Origin: Kudoa neothunni
Taxonomy: Eukaryota; Cnidaria
Length of the DNA: 64,000 nt
Assembly: GCA_964304625.1 (NCBI GenBank)
Contig: OZ199839.1
Coordinates: forward strand, 10,602,001 to 10,666,000
Direction: 5' to 3'
Below, piece after piece: positions 24,502 through 35,398 of the stretch. The position numbers were made by a program, and so were the translations under genes. The notes under the pieces were generated by a model. That model did not search any database. It saw only the letters and a list, made by a program, of their open reading frames with translations, and was not told the origin of the DNA. The stretch's first letter is position 1; each line of letters starts with the position of its first letter.

Positions 24502-25482
24502 GGTATGTACGCTTGGGGGAGGAGAATTTTTAATCCTTGCCACTTTTATTCACCTGCTGTACACAGATTTTTTTAATTTAATATATTTAATTATTTCTGA
24601 CTCATATCTTTGCTTTTAGGGGTCAGAAATAATATATTTTAGCCAAAACTAGTGACACCTGACTATTATTTGCTTTGCCTATAGCCAACTTCATTTCTAC
24701 ACCCATATAATATGACTTCAACGAGAAAAGAAAACATACAGTTAAAAAGCAGAATTAATAATAAATCAAAAGCTCAAGGAAATACAATAAGAATAGGATT
24801 ATAATTCTTGTTGATACATAAATGAAATCATAAAATGAATCAAAATCATAGTGGTTATAACAATTGATGTATTTTTATTATTAAAACATTTGGAAATTCT
24901 CGATATCGATACTCTTATTTAGGAATCGTTTATGAACAATCAAAGACGAACACCTCAATAATTTAAATTTTAATATTCAGAGTTGGTGAAGTTTAAATGA
25001 AACATCTCGAACAATTTTTTAACTCGATTTGACATATACAATGATTTATCTAATTATCATGAGATTAACTTTATATTATATTTTTTAATATAACATTTTT
25101 TGTACGAATTTAGAAGCGCCCTTAAGTGATATTTTTACAAACGAGAGATCGATACATCTAAAATATTTTAAATTTTAAGATATTTATGTTATGTTATTTA
25201 TATAAGAAAAACTTTCTTTATATATATTAAACTGATATAGACAAGTATACTCCTTTATTTATGCCTAAAAATTTTCTGAAATACGTTGCAGCTTGAAATA
25301 TTTTACGTAGTTATGCGACTAATAAACTTTAATTAATTAATAATATTGTATAATTTTTATTACTTACACCGTTTATTATAATTCTTTGATAACATAACTT
25401 GGTAGTTATTTTCTCTTTAAAAAGAATAAAAAGATTAATTTTTGCGAAAATACATTCTCATTAACAATACATCAATAAATAT
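24502..25482. other. Intergenic, AT-rich; holds one dispersed repeat
   Basis: The hairpin repeat copy at 24580-24686 is the only structure seen. Confidence 0.45.
24580..24686 (+). repeat. Dispersed hairpin repeat, copy 3
   Basis: The arms AATTATTTCTGAC and GTCAGAAATAAT form a stem. They are followed by GCCAAAACTAGTGACACCTG and GCCTATAGCC. It is in the opposite orientation to copies 1 and 2. Confidence 0.55.
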
Positions 25483-25486
25483 TTAA

Positions 25487-26922
25487 CCTCCCGAGCACCT
25501 CCAAATTGACTATACATATGGCGTCTTTGAGGTCGAAAAAGACCCCAAGTCTAAATTCTGTATGATCAACAAATTTTAATCCCTATAGTATTATAATTGA
25601 TTATATAACATTTTAAATATTAATTAAAGTTCGTTTTATGTCAAATCTACAAAATAATATGTTGTATGACTAATTGTTCGATTAATTTCTCGAAAGCATA
25701 TATTTGCTCAATTCTTGCAGTGTCAGTCGTTATTAATTTTCTTGGATGTAATATTCTAATTAAGAAATGTTATAAAAAACCTAGAAAATTTATAATGATT
25801 GAATTTTTAATAAAAGTTATTTTTTTCATTTAATAATTAGCATAAGGGATTTTTATTTCTATATTTATTTTTGTTTATCATTATATATGCGATTTTATAA
25901 AATACAATTTTTTCCCAACTGGAATTCTTTGAAAAGTAGTCGTTATGTTTAAACACATCATCTACCTTTAGGCGAGTAATTTTTTAATATGTCAAAGAAA
26001 ATCTAAATAAAAAACAGCCAGTAATTAATAAATGAATTTTATTCTATCCAGTGTTGTAAGCGCATCGTAAGAAAACATTAATGTATGTGCCTTGTAGCAC
26101 ATATTTCATCTATTTTCTCTCTTGCACCAATATCGTCAAAGTAGAGTGAGTGTTTGACTTTTGTATGTTCATTCAGCGTCATAACTTGTCTAAAAATCAC
26201 CATAGAACTTATGAAGCATCCAAAACCTTTTTGAAAATTCAGTCATAGTTTTAAAAATTTGACATATATCAGTATGCCAAGATACGCACGAAAATCATTC
26301 AAATCGAAATCATCATAAGAAGAATCACAGCGATAACGACCAAATTTATCGGTTATGTGGACAATTGTAGAAAACAGTTGATCAGTGGAGAATGAGTTGA
26401 AGCAATCTTGAACGGGTTTTATTATTGGCGAGTGTAGGCAGTTACTCAAGGATTTGGATTCCGAATGTTTTAATTTCGTATCTGTTCTTCTAAGAGGGAT
26501 CTAGCTAAAGATGTTGTTTTTGTGAGTGAGAAGGTTTGTTAATATAGTTCCAAGATTTTTATAATCATATGAAAATTATTTCTTTTCGATTAATTCTTCA
26601 ATAATACATATGATGGAAGAGCTTCCAGTGTAACCATCTTAGCTAGACATTATAATTCACAATTCAAAGTTGTCACAAGTTTTTCAATGTTCACACTCGC
26701 AAATTAGTGTAATTATGCCGTGATTTTTCTTAGAAATAAGTAAACTTCTTCAAAATAAATTATTACCCAATTTGTATGGGAAAATTAATATTGTTTTCCA
26801 AAACAATCGGTTATTGCAAAAGAATAGATAGGATATCTAGAAAATTAAAGCAAGCTATGAGGGAGAAAGTAAGTGATTAAACCACGACTGGGGTCGAAAA
26901 CAACCCCAGGATGCTCGGAAGG
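25487..26922 (-). mobile_element. piggyBac-like element B, deletion derivative
   Basis: TTAA flanks both ends (25483-25486, 26923-26926). The left end is CCTCCCGAGCACC and the right read inward is CCTTCCGAGCATCC. Near the ends lie GAGGTCGAAAAAGACCCC (left) and GGGGTCGAAAACAACCCC (right), a family-specific palindrome pair. Only part of a transposase remains. Confidence 0.85.
26243..26449 (-). pseudogene. piggyBac transposase N-terminal fragment
   Basis: The product has PVQDCFNSFSTDQLFSTIVH, then ITDKFGRY and FDLNDFRAYLGILIYVKFLK. This corresponds to the conserved start of the PGBD transposase domain (F-F-x-x-x-x-x-I-V-x-x-T-N, then the FRAYLGILI helix). The catalytic core and the Cys-rich tail are missing. 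Confidence 0.65.
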
Positions 26923-26926
26923 TTAA

Positions 26927-29900
26927 TTTCTAAAATTAAATAAGGGTGTTATAAAATAGTTAAAAATCTTTATTATTATTATTATTATTTAAAAAGTAAA
27001 CAAAATTTCTAAAATAAATGTCAATTAATAATTTAAAAAATAAATAATACTGCAACATAAAACCACATCCAATGATTATTTAAAATATATTATCAACTTA
27101 GTGACGTTATCGAACACGGGCATAGACGTAGGTTTGACCGTGGCCCAAGCTCAATGTTAACACTCAAAAAAATAAAATAATAATGACAATAAACTTAGTA
27201 TACATCTGAAATGATAGCTGCGAATAAACGCAATTTTTTGAAATATAATTTAACAAAAAATTAAACTTATTATCACAAAATGTTTCATTAACAAAATAAA
27301 ATGTTGTCATGGCAATCTAACCTAACTAAGACAAACGTCTCGACCAACTAAATACGATAAAATACAAAATAAACTAAAATGGAGAAATTAAAAAATAACA
27401 AATAAAAGGCGAAAATTAGTCAACGTTTGATTTCATGAGTTGAACAGAAAAATTCTTTATATATCTAAAAATAATAAGTGGACCAAATAACCAATAGCTT
27501 ATGAACATGAAAATAGGATTCATTTTCGAAACACTCGTGGAAAATAGATCCAACATCCTTAAAACATTCCTTATTAGAACCTCCACTTTGCTCATGAACT
27601 TTTCTACACCAGTTCAGTAGGTCCATATCTACATATATCATAATTTCAATGCACCAATCAATCAGCTATAAATTCTCATTTATTGCTGAGGGGCCATTTA
27701 CAGTGGATGCATTGTCTTCGTAGTTTTCTGTTGGGAATGGAACGCCCTTCATTAAACACAGGTTTTGTCTTGGAGGTTTTGGTTTCTGTTGATGTTACTT
27801 CAAGTCTAAATTATTAGATTTACTATCGCTGGTCGAACAGAAATTAGAGCCAATCAAGCATTGTTTTTATTTAGCCGCATCGAATTATGGCCGGTCTATA
27901 TCTATTAAAACTCTGATATATCTACCGTAGATCGCTGTATTCATCGCTCTCATAATCGATAAAACCCATAAAATAAAAGTGGAGATGTGTTTGGTGGTTT
28001 CGACCTAATTTGTGGGGCCTAACAATACTTTTCTCAAGATTAGTTTTCGTGAGAAATCGACAAAGTGGAATTATATCGTGTCTGCATTATTTCATTGCTA
28101 AATTCATTACAATCGATAATATAATTTCACACATAAGATTATACAATTTTTGATTGGATCCTATTGAACAATTTTGTTTGTTGTTGTGCACTATCAACAA
28201 TTGCGTCATTTATTACGTCGGATTATTTTTAATGGCACTATTAAATGTGGTATCGATTAATTCCCTCCGACCCTTTTATATGGGATTTATTGATGAACGA
28301 TACAATTGTATTATATTGTTAAAAAATTTTATTTCCATTTCATAAATGATATGTTGATAGTTAATTGATCATTGATAATTGCGGGCTTTTTAATTTAAAG
28401 CACCATTCATAATTTATCGTTATTTACCGACGAAAATATTTACATATAATTAATCAATCCAATTTTCAGATATAACATATTGTCATTTTACACGCTTCAA
28501 ATTGTATCTAACTGATTTATCGTTGGTCGAACGGACCTGTTTGCTATAAAGCTGCTTCAAAATTCATATTATCGTCAAGATATACGTATATTTAATTTTC
28601 TCACATCATTTTATCAAACCTATTAATTCAAATTAATACCCTTACTATAATTCATAATGTATATAAATATATTATGTATTAATCTAACTGTCTGCAGTTA
28701 TTAATTCAAAAATTAGTCCCTTTTGTGAGATTTAAATGTTTATAGTCACCAATATCATTTTTGACAGAAATTCTTATTCTACAAATGCTCCTTTAACCAT
28801 TTATCTGTGTAATCCCCTATCAAGTGATTAATATAACAAATTATTATATCAACATTTTTTGTGTCGTTTCGTATATTATTTGTCATGCATTTTGGCGACT
28901 TCTACACTCTTAAGAGCTATTCTAATATAACGAGGTAATTCCGAGTACAATTCTTAAATGATTCTCTGCTCATAAATTAATTTCATTGGAAATCCCTCTT
29001 TTTGATTGCTAACAAAAAAAATGTTCTATGCTAATTTAATTTTAAATAAAATATACATAATCTAATCAAATTACTATGAATTAAAATAAATTACTAATAA
29101 TCTAAATGTATTATTTTGGATGCCATATTTTTAACAGAAGAAAATAAAAAATAAAATATTACCAGTGCGAATTTCTCAGCTCCGCAAGGAATTGGGAATA
29201 TTACACCGTAGATGAACCTGTTCTAAAAATAAAAAATGTATTAATCCCTCCAACTAGTCATTTAGAAGAAAATAAATTTTCATTTTTTTAAATTATTGCA
29301 TTTTTAACGATTGTGATAAACGCTGTTAAAATTAGGATCATAAAAATTACAACAATTATATAATCCGATGATAAATTGTAACGATTGTTTTTACTGTTAA
29401 AATTAATATCACTCTATCCGGCTTATTTTTATACATTCTTTTCTCAAAATAACCACGTAGCTATTTGATGTAAACAAAAATATTTTAAATAATTTAGATA
29501 AGTAAAATTATAATGTACACATTAATTCTTTTCGTTCAAAATTAAGTTTAACTGACTCTTAAACGCAAATTGAGGACCCTGTTTCATTATTTACGGCTTA
29601 AATCTCTCTAATTATAACATACGCAACCAATCTATATCATTAATATATTAATTTATCAATTTTTATTATTTTTGTTATGATTAAAAACATTTATAGAACT
29701 CTGATAACGTATTTATCAACCCAAATATTTTAAAAGTCCAAATATAAGAAATGTATTTAAACACACGTCTGAATGGACACACCCACTTATGTATACTGAT
29801 AGATAAACGATATAAGATGTATCTCGAAATCATGGATATAGAACTTACGTTCGAATTAATAAAATCTATATTAATGACTTGCATATATTGACTATAGATA

Positions 29901-31031
29901 AATGTCGGCATGATTAAACAAACGTAACCATATTTTTGAAAACACGTAATCCGCTTAACAAATTTGACATAGATAACGACACAATTTAATACATTAGTTT
30001 TGCTCTTTTATCGTTTTAATAATAAATAAAAGAATTTTTAATTTACCTTAAACCATTAAAAATCATAAATTTCTAATTATATGAAAAAAAAATTTGCCAC
30101 ACCTGAGTATTAAGGAAACGAGCACTCACATACAGACCACCCTCTTTTCTCTTATTTATATAAACGATTTTTTATAATACAATGGACATTCGATTTTTCG
30201 TATTTTTTAACTTCTGGTTTCTCGTTTTCTCTCAAATTTTGTGTAAAAATAAAAATTTAATGTTAGAATATAATATTAAGATTCAATTGAAATAGCATAA
30301 AAACAAAAATAAGATATTTAAAATACGAAAAATTATCGTTACTGATTTAACGTAATTTTCTCAGGCCTTAAATAACTTCGAAAAATCCATTTCCTACTGT
30401 AGTTGTGTTTTATATTTTCGTGGGTGTATGTGACTACAGAAAATATGCCATCGTTACATTTTCAATAACTCCTCTATGCCCGCTGGGATTACTGAAAATC
30501 GATCCCATTGCACAGTATTAATATTTCTCAATCAAGTTGCATGTCATTTGCGCGTTACATTATCATGGTGGGTGAAGAATCACAATAAGTTGAAATAATG
30601 GGAACGCTCATTGAAGACAGTGAACCAAAATTATTGATGCTTCCTCCATATTCACAGTTTTTAAGTTCCATCGAAGAAGTTTTTCCTCAAATTAAATCTG
30701 TAATAAAAAGATATTAAAAAATACGAAAGCTTTATTGAATGCACTGAGAATGGCCCAGTAAAGATATCGTCGACATGTTGCCAAAACTATCTAAAAAAAT
30801 CCAAGTCTTATTTTTCTATATCTTTTCAAAATGAAAAAATTCACATTTAGATTTTTTTGGAGCATCAGATTTTTAGCTACGGTGCAACAGGGCTCGATTT
30901 TAATCGCCACTTTTTTTACACAAAACTGAATTTTTATTATCAAGTTCTTACTTATAATAAAGAAAATACTCATAAATATGATATAAATAAAAATAAATAT
31001 TGATCAACGTACAAAAATAAAGCAAAAACAT
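26927..31031. other. Long AT-rich region with one Tc1-like remnant
   Basis: ORFs at 28154-28345 and 29681-29911 have no recognisable features. Only the remnant near 30600-30775 is assignable. Confidence 0.4.
30600..30775 (+). pseudogene. Tc1/IS630-like transposase C-terminal remnant
   Basis: The stretch MLPPYSQFLSSIEEVFPQIK matches the LPPYSPFLNPIE-x-x-FS-x-WK signature around the last catalytic Glu of Tc1/IS630 transposases. Stops follow within 15 codons and upstream sequence is only weakly recognisable. Confidence 0.55.
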
Positions 31032-32227
31032 GGCTCGTACGTAATGCAGCGATTCTACGTAATGGAAATTGTACCTGAAAGTATACTTTGCATGCTTCAT
31101 GCGTAATCGCGGAAATAATAAAATATATCTAACCGCGACATTACAAAAACTTTTCTAAGAAATATAAAATAATTCAATGATACGATTCGGTACACGAGTT
31201 GAGAATTTAAAAAAAAGACTATGGATAAGTATTGCCAGAAAAGAATGTCAACATTGAATGGGATTCTAACAATAGATGTAATTTTTAAATCAGAAGGTTT
31301 AGAACTTTTGAAAAATTATCGAAAAACTGTAAATAAACCTCAACCATGATGTTGAATACAAAATCTATAAATGGATATTTTAAACAAGAGTGAATGGTGA
31401 TTTATTTACACTGATAATACCATTACAATGTCGAGAAGATTCACTCCAAAGGAATGTAACAATAATAACGATCATTTTAACTGTAGAAAGTTTAAAGATC
31501 AGGCTAAATTAAAATATGTTATATTTCATGTTGAGACTGGAAGCTTTCCCGCTAAAACATGCTCGGGATGGAATGAGAAACTTCATGATGTTCTCGAAAA
31601 GTGGTCATCTAAGAATTTTTTTTAGAAATGTTTCAAAATTCATTAAGGGTGTGAACAACAATGAAACAGATGATAGCAACATATCTGATGAAGATTAATC
31701 GAAAATTGTGAATCCATCTATTTCATTTAATCAAGCTCTTGAATATTAAGTATATCTTTTTAAGTTATTAACAAAAAGAAATTCGACACGGATTGAAGGC
31801 ATTTTTGGCGTCGGAAAGGAGGTTCAAATTATTATAATTGATTCAAAAACTACTCCAAAAATTTGATTTTTTTTAATATTTATAAATTGGATAACAGGAA
31901 TTCGCAGTGAGATACTATAGTCGAAAAAATGGGAAACGATAAAAATACATTTTATTGCATAAGAATAGTTACCATTTATTTGTATTTTTCGAAATTTCTT
32001 AATTCTTTTAGAATTTTTTAGATCACGAATAGACCATCGATTCGCTCAAATGAAAATAGATGCAATAATGCCAACATTTATTTATTTCAGTTAGGTACGC
32101 ATAAGGCAATGACTAAAGCAGAATAAAAAATTTCGAAATTTTTCAGTGCGCGTGCGCTCGCCAGTTTGTACCTGATGCAGCGATTCTACGAAATGAGACT
32201 CTATTCCCGACTCATTACGTACGAGCC
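31032..32227. mobile_element. Unclassified element with inverted ends GGCTCGTACGTAATG
   Basis: A perfect 15-bp inverted repeat, GGCTCGTACGTAATG at 31032-31046 and its complement at 32213-32227, bounds 1196 bases. Next to the left end is ATGCAGCGATTCTACGTAATG. A direct near-copy (ATGCAGCGATTCTACGAAATG) lies inside the right end at about 32176, both adjoining TTGTACCTGA or GTACCTGA. No clear target duplication was seen. The interior has an unrecognised ORF (31428-31698). Confidence 0.5.
31428..31698 (+). pseudogene. Unrecognised ORF inside the 31032 element, one frameshift
   Basis: The frame starting MSRRFTPKECNNNND runs to 31625. An overlapping frame continues as NVSKFIKGVNNNETDDSNIS to 31698. 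They meet at a run of eight T (about 31616-31623), so a one-base slip could have split one product. The acidic C-terminus and basic N-terminus are visible but no family is recognised. It may be the remains of this element's transposase. Confidence 0.3.
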
Positions 32228-32319
32228 TTGTTGGACTGCATTTTCTCTCATGGAGATTGGAGAAAATTTTTAATTTCGCGAAAATCTATCATGTAGATGA
32301 AACATTTCTACGGCTTATA

Positions 32320-33846
32320 GGGTTTCCCGATCAAGGTGAGAATTGTTGCAATCAAACCGAGAACTATTGCAATTAATGAGACTCCTTTTAATTAACTTAG
32401 ACTTAAATTGCGCATAAAAACTATTCAATAATATAATAACAACCAATATATATTTAAATATATTTGGATAAAAATATATTACTGATTTATTATTTCCCTA
32501 TTTTCAGCTTTTTGGAGATACCTTAGCATTTTTCTGAAGAAGCCATCACAATGGGAAGTGGTAATTTCATCAAATTTGTCAGAGATTAACCCCTTAAGTT
32601 CCATTTCATTTTTGGCTTCTCTTCTTATTACCAAATTTTTCCAAACAGAAAATGTATTTTCTATTGGATTCAGAAATGGGGAGTATGGCGGCAAGAAGAA
32701 TAACTTGAGTCCGAGCATGTCTATAGTGTCTTTTAGTCCTTTATAATGGTGAATACGCGCACTGTACAAAATAAAGATAGGATCATTAATGTTTTTTAAA
32801 GTATATGCCTCCTTTATTTCAATTAGACAACTTTTAAAATCCTCACCGTTCACCGCCTTATCCTGAATTTTATGAAATATCATTCCATATTTATTCATTG
32901 CTGCCACTACTGAAATGTTTCTGCTTCTTGCGGCCGAAACAGAAACATATGGAGAAGCACCTCGAGCAGCCCGTCCTCTTTTTGGTCGCGTAACAGCAAC
33001 AAACCCTACTTCATCCATAAAGATAAATGTTTTACCCTCCATGTCCAGCTCAGATTTTCTAAAATCCTTTGCGTAGGTATACCTAGTTTCGATTTTAGAC
33101 ACACAATTTCTCCGTTCAGGAATCGGTACAGTACATTTTATTGTATAATGAAAATTTTGAAGTATTCTGTCAACCGTGCTTTTGCTCACAGAAATATTAA
33201 ATTTTTCCTGAATCATTCTTTTCATGCCATTTAGCCTCAATAAACAATCAGAGTCAACCCATGATAAAATTTCACGTTTTTTACCATGAGACAACTTTGA
33301 CTTTTTATCGCCACCACGGTTCTGGATACGTATGCAACCATTCTTGTTATAATTGTTTATGATTCTCCAAACGGACTTATAATTAATGGAAAGATCTTCA
33401 GATATTTGTTTCATAGATTTTCCTTCGAGTGACTTGTTGATAATTTTAACTCTATCTTCATCAGGGATAGTAGACATCATTTTTTTATTTCGGATATTTT
33501 CTGAGTTTAGTTCCATCCTAGTATCAAAAGTTTACGGCGAAATAAATATAAATAATATATTTTTAAATAAACTCATTATAACTTAAATATAGTTATTTAC
33601 TTTAAGAATCAAAAAATGTTAAATCTTGACTTGATCGGGAACTATCACGTGTTAAAATCGCGGAACCCCCTTTTTTAATTTATACCGAGGAGGTTAAGGA
33701 TGGAAGCTAATGTTTCTACCGTTAGTTAAACAATAAACGAAATAAAAATTATTTTATACTACGACCAATTTAATCGAAACTTTCTTGCATTAATTGCAAA
33801 AGTTCTCGGTTTGATTGCCACGCTTCTCACTTTGATCGGGAAACCC
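32320..33846 (-). mobile_element. Full-length Tc1/IS630-like element with ~60-bp TIRs
   Basis: TA lies on both sides (32318-32319, 33847-33848). The left end starts GGGTTTCCCGATCAAGGTGA and the right read inward starts GGGTTTCCCGATCAAAGTGA. Similarity continues for about 60 bases (CAATCAAACCGAGAAC-TTGCAATTAATG). It encloses an uninterrupted transposase ORF. Confidence 0.92.
32479..33516 (-). CDS. Tc1/IS630-like transposase, intact ORF but second catalytic Asp replaced
   Basis: The 345-residue ORF has a helix-turn-helix region at about residues 19-62 (VKIINKSLEGKSMKQISEDL). A second HTH-like part (100-125, ISVSKSTVDRILQ) leads into a DDE_3-type catalytic domain. The first Asp is in FMDEVGF (D168) and the Glu in SPFLNPIEN (E286), with LPPYSP before it. 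Where the family has DNA-x-x-H, this protein has YSARIHH. Tyr251 (codon TAC at 32764-32766) replaces the Asp, 35 residues before E286. Enzymes of this class need all three acids for cut-and-paste, so this copy is predicted inactive despite having no stops. The start ATG gives the usual length for the family. Confidence 0.92.
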   Translation of the reverse strand: MELNSENIRNKKMMSTIPDEDRVKIINKSLEGKSMKQISEDLSINYKSVWRIINNYNKNGCIRIQNRGGDKKSKLSHGKKREILSWVDSDCLLRLNGMKRMIQEKFNISVSKSTVDRILQNFHYTIKCTVPIPERRNCVSKIETRYTYAKDFRKSELDMEGKTFIFMDEVGFVAVTRPKRGRAARGASPYVSVSAARSRNISVVAAMNKYGMIFHKIQDKAVNGEDFKSCLIEIKEAYTLKNINDPIFILYSARIHHYKGLKDTIDMLGLKLFFLPPYSPFLNPIENTFSVWKNLVIRREAKNEMELKGLISDKFDEITTSHCDGFFRKMLRYLQKAENREIINQ

Positions 33847-34016
33847 TATAATTGAGTGTAACGGCAAAATATGTGAGCGGTTTGCAACTTGAACGAAAAA
33901 TCCTGCATATTTAAATGCAAACAGAGAAAAAAATATTAAATTAAAAATCATTAAATTCTATTTAATATATATCAGATCTTTTAATTTATGACTTGATGCG
34001 AAGAAATCTCATCAAA

Positions 34017-35398
34017 TTATGCATCACCAATAGCTAAAGGTGTCTTGCAAATAGCGGTGCAGATGTCACTGGTCTCAAAGTTATTCAAATTCATTTTTTT
34101 CCCGTTAAATTTAAATTCTTTGCAAGTTTGGTCGGTAGATTCGTAGTAATATCTAGTTAATTTGTATTTATCGCCATTTTCCCACTCACCAACTTTTGGT
34201 TGTTTACACGCTTCAACCGCTTGCAAATCACCAAGATGACCAGCTAAATTCGAATAAATATATATTACTAAAAATACAATTAATATAAAATACTGGCGGG
34301 GCAAAAACTAGCACATATCTCTGCAGAACTAAATATATTTTTTGAGCCATCGTCAAGTTTAACTGATTCTCCGAGTTCTTTTTTTGAGTAGAAGGGACGA
34401 CATACACTGTCTATTTTGTCAAAATAAAAGTATTCTGTAACAAGATCTTTATTGTTTATTTCTGTTTCGGATGGTTCTTGGTAAGGTTCAGTTGCGTCGC
34501 AGGCAGCAACAAAATCCGCTAATTATTATTATTATGACATACCTAACCTAACACCGCTGTTTAATACTTATGCATGTTTTTACGCATTTTGGTAATTCCT
34601 TAAAATACCCTCTTTCTGAGTTTTGCCCAACAGCTGCATAAACGCATCTATTTTTGTCTTTGTGTAGTACAACTCCCATTTTGGGGGTAGCATTATCTAC
34701 TTCAGCAGCAAACAGGCAGTCAAACTTGTTAGGAGTTGCAGTAAGAGTGTTAATGTCAGTTTCTTGACTTACTTTTCCATTCTCTTTATCTAAATTAAGT
34801 TAATTCATATGATGATATTATATTATAAACAAAATTATTCAACGTTATTTACTTTGACAAGCATTTTTGCATTCCTGCTCAGTCATAAAATTGTTGGCAT
34901 TTCCTCCGCAACCAGAGTATTTAAAATTGTGGCATTTGTTCTTCGTTGTATCCGTACCAACCGCATTTGTGGAAAAATACCACCTCTCTTCTCTATTTGC
35001 TTCAGCCACTGTGCAAACACCTTCGTTTTTAGGTAATCCACACGCTTTAGATTGCTCTTCGGGTGTGAATTTTACTAATAATGAAGTTAAAGAAGTTTAA
35101 ATATTACGATTTACGATGATATTGGCAGACAGCTTTCGACACAAAATTGTTAAAATTTCCTAGAGAACCCAAATATTGGAATTTTTTGCACTTAGCAGTA
35201 GCTTTGTCGACATACCATCTCTCGACTACAGCTGCTTTTTTCTGGTCTGCATTCATCCAAGCTGGAGCTTCTCCGACATCTTTTTCATAGGAATCCAGGG
35301 CTCTTTCTTTTTTTATTTTATAGAAATATGATATCGTATATTTTATTACCTAAAGATACTAGTCCTAATAATGCAAAATATATTAAAACAATGAACAT
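34017..35398 (-). CDS. Secreted protein with five Kunitz-type domains
   Basis: Six exons: 35398-35350, 35306-35115, 35074-34853, 34789-34568, 34518-34294, 34243-34017. Together they encode 378 residues. All junctions are GT-AG and phase 1, with introns of 40-63 bases. Exon 1 encodes a signal peptide ([16 protein letters not shown]). Each later exon is one Kunitz-like domain. Domain 2 has all six cysteines (ACGLP, EGVC, NKC, SGC, QEC, NAC), with Thr after the second Cys at the usual P1 site. Domains 3, 4 and 5 keep Cys 1, 3, 5 and 6 but lack Cys 2 and 4, the pair that normally stabilises the inhibitory loop. Domain 1 keeps only Cys 3 and 5. The ERWYVD-x-C-x-x-F and NFNNF landmarks persist. Canonical members inhibit serine proteases; here at most domain 2 looks suited to that, so the rest may be scaffolds or ligand binders. 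Confidence 0.88.

Noticed and set aside
26970-26990. (ATT)n tract next to the piggyBac-like element B right flank
   Set aside because: Simple repeat; too short and common to be meaningful, and no CRISPR-like spaced repeat was seen anywhere in the window.
32558-32746. Plus-strand ORF opposite the Tc1-like transposase
   Set aside because: It is an antisense shadow of the intact transposase ORF.
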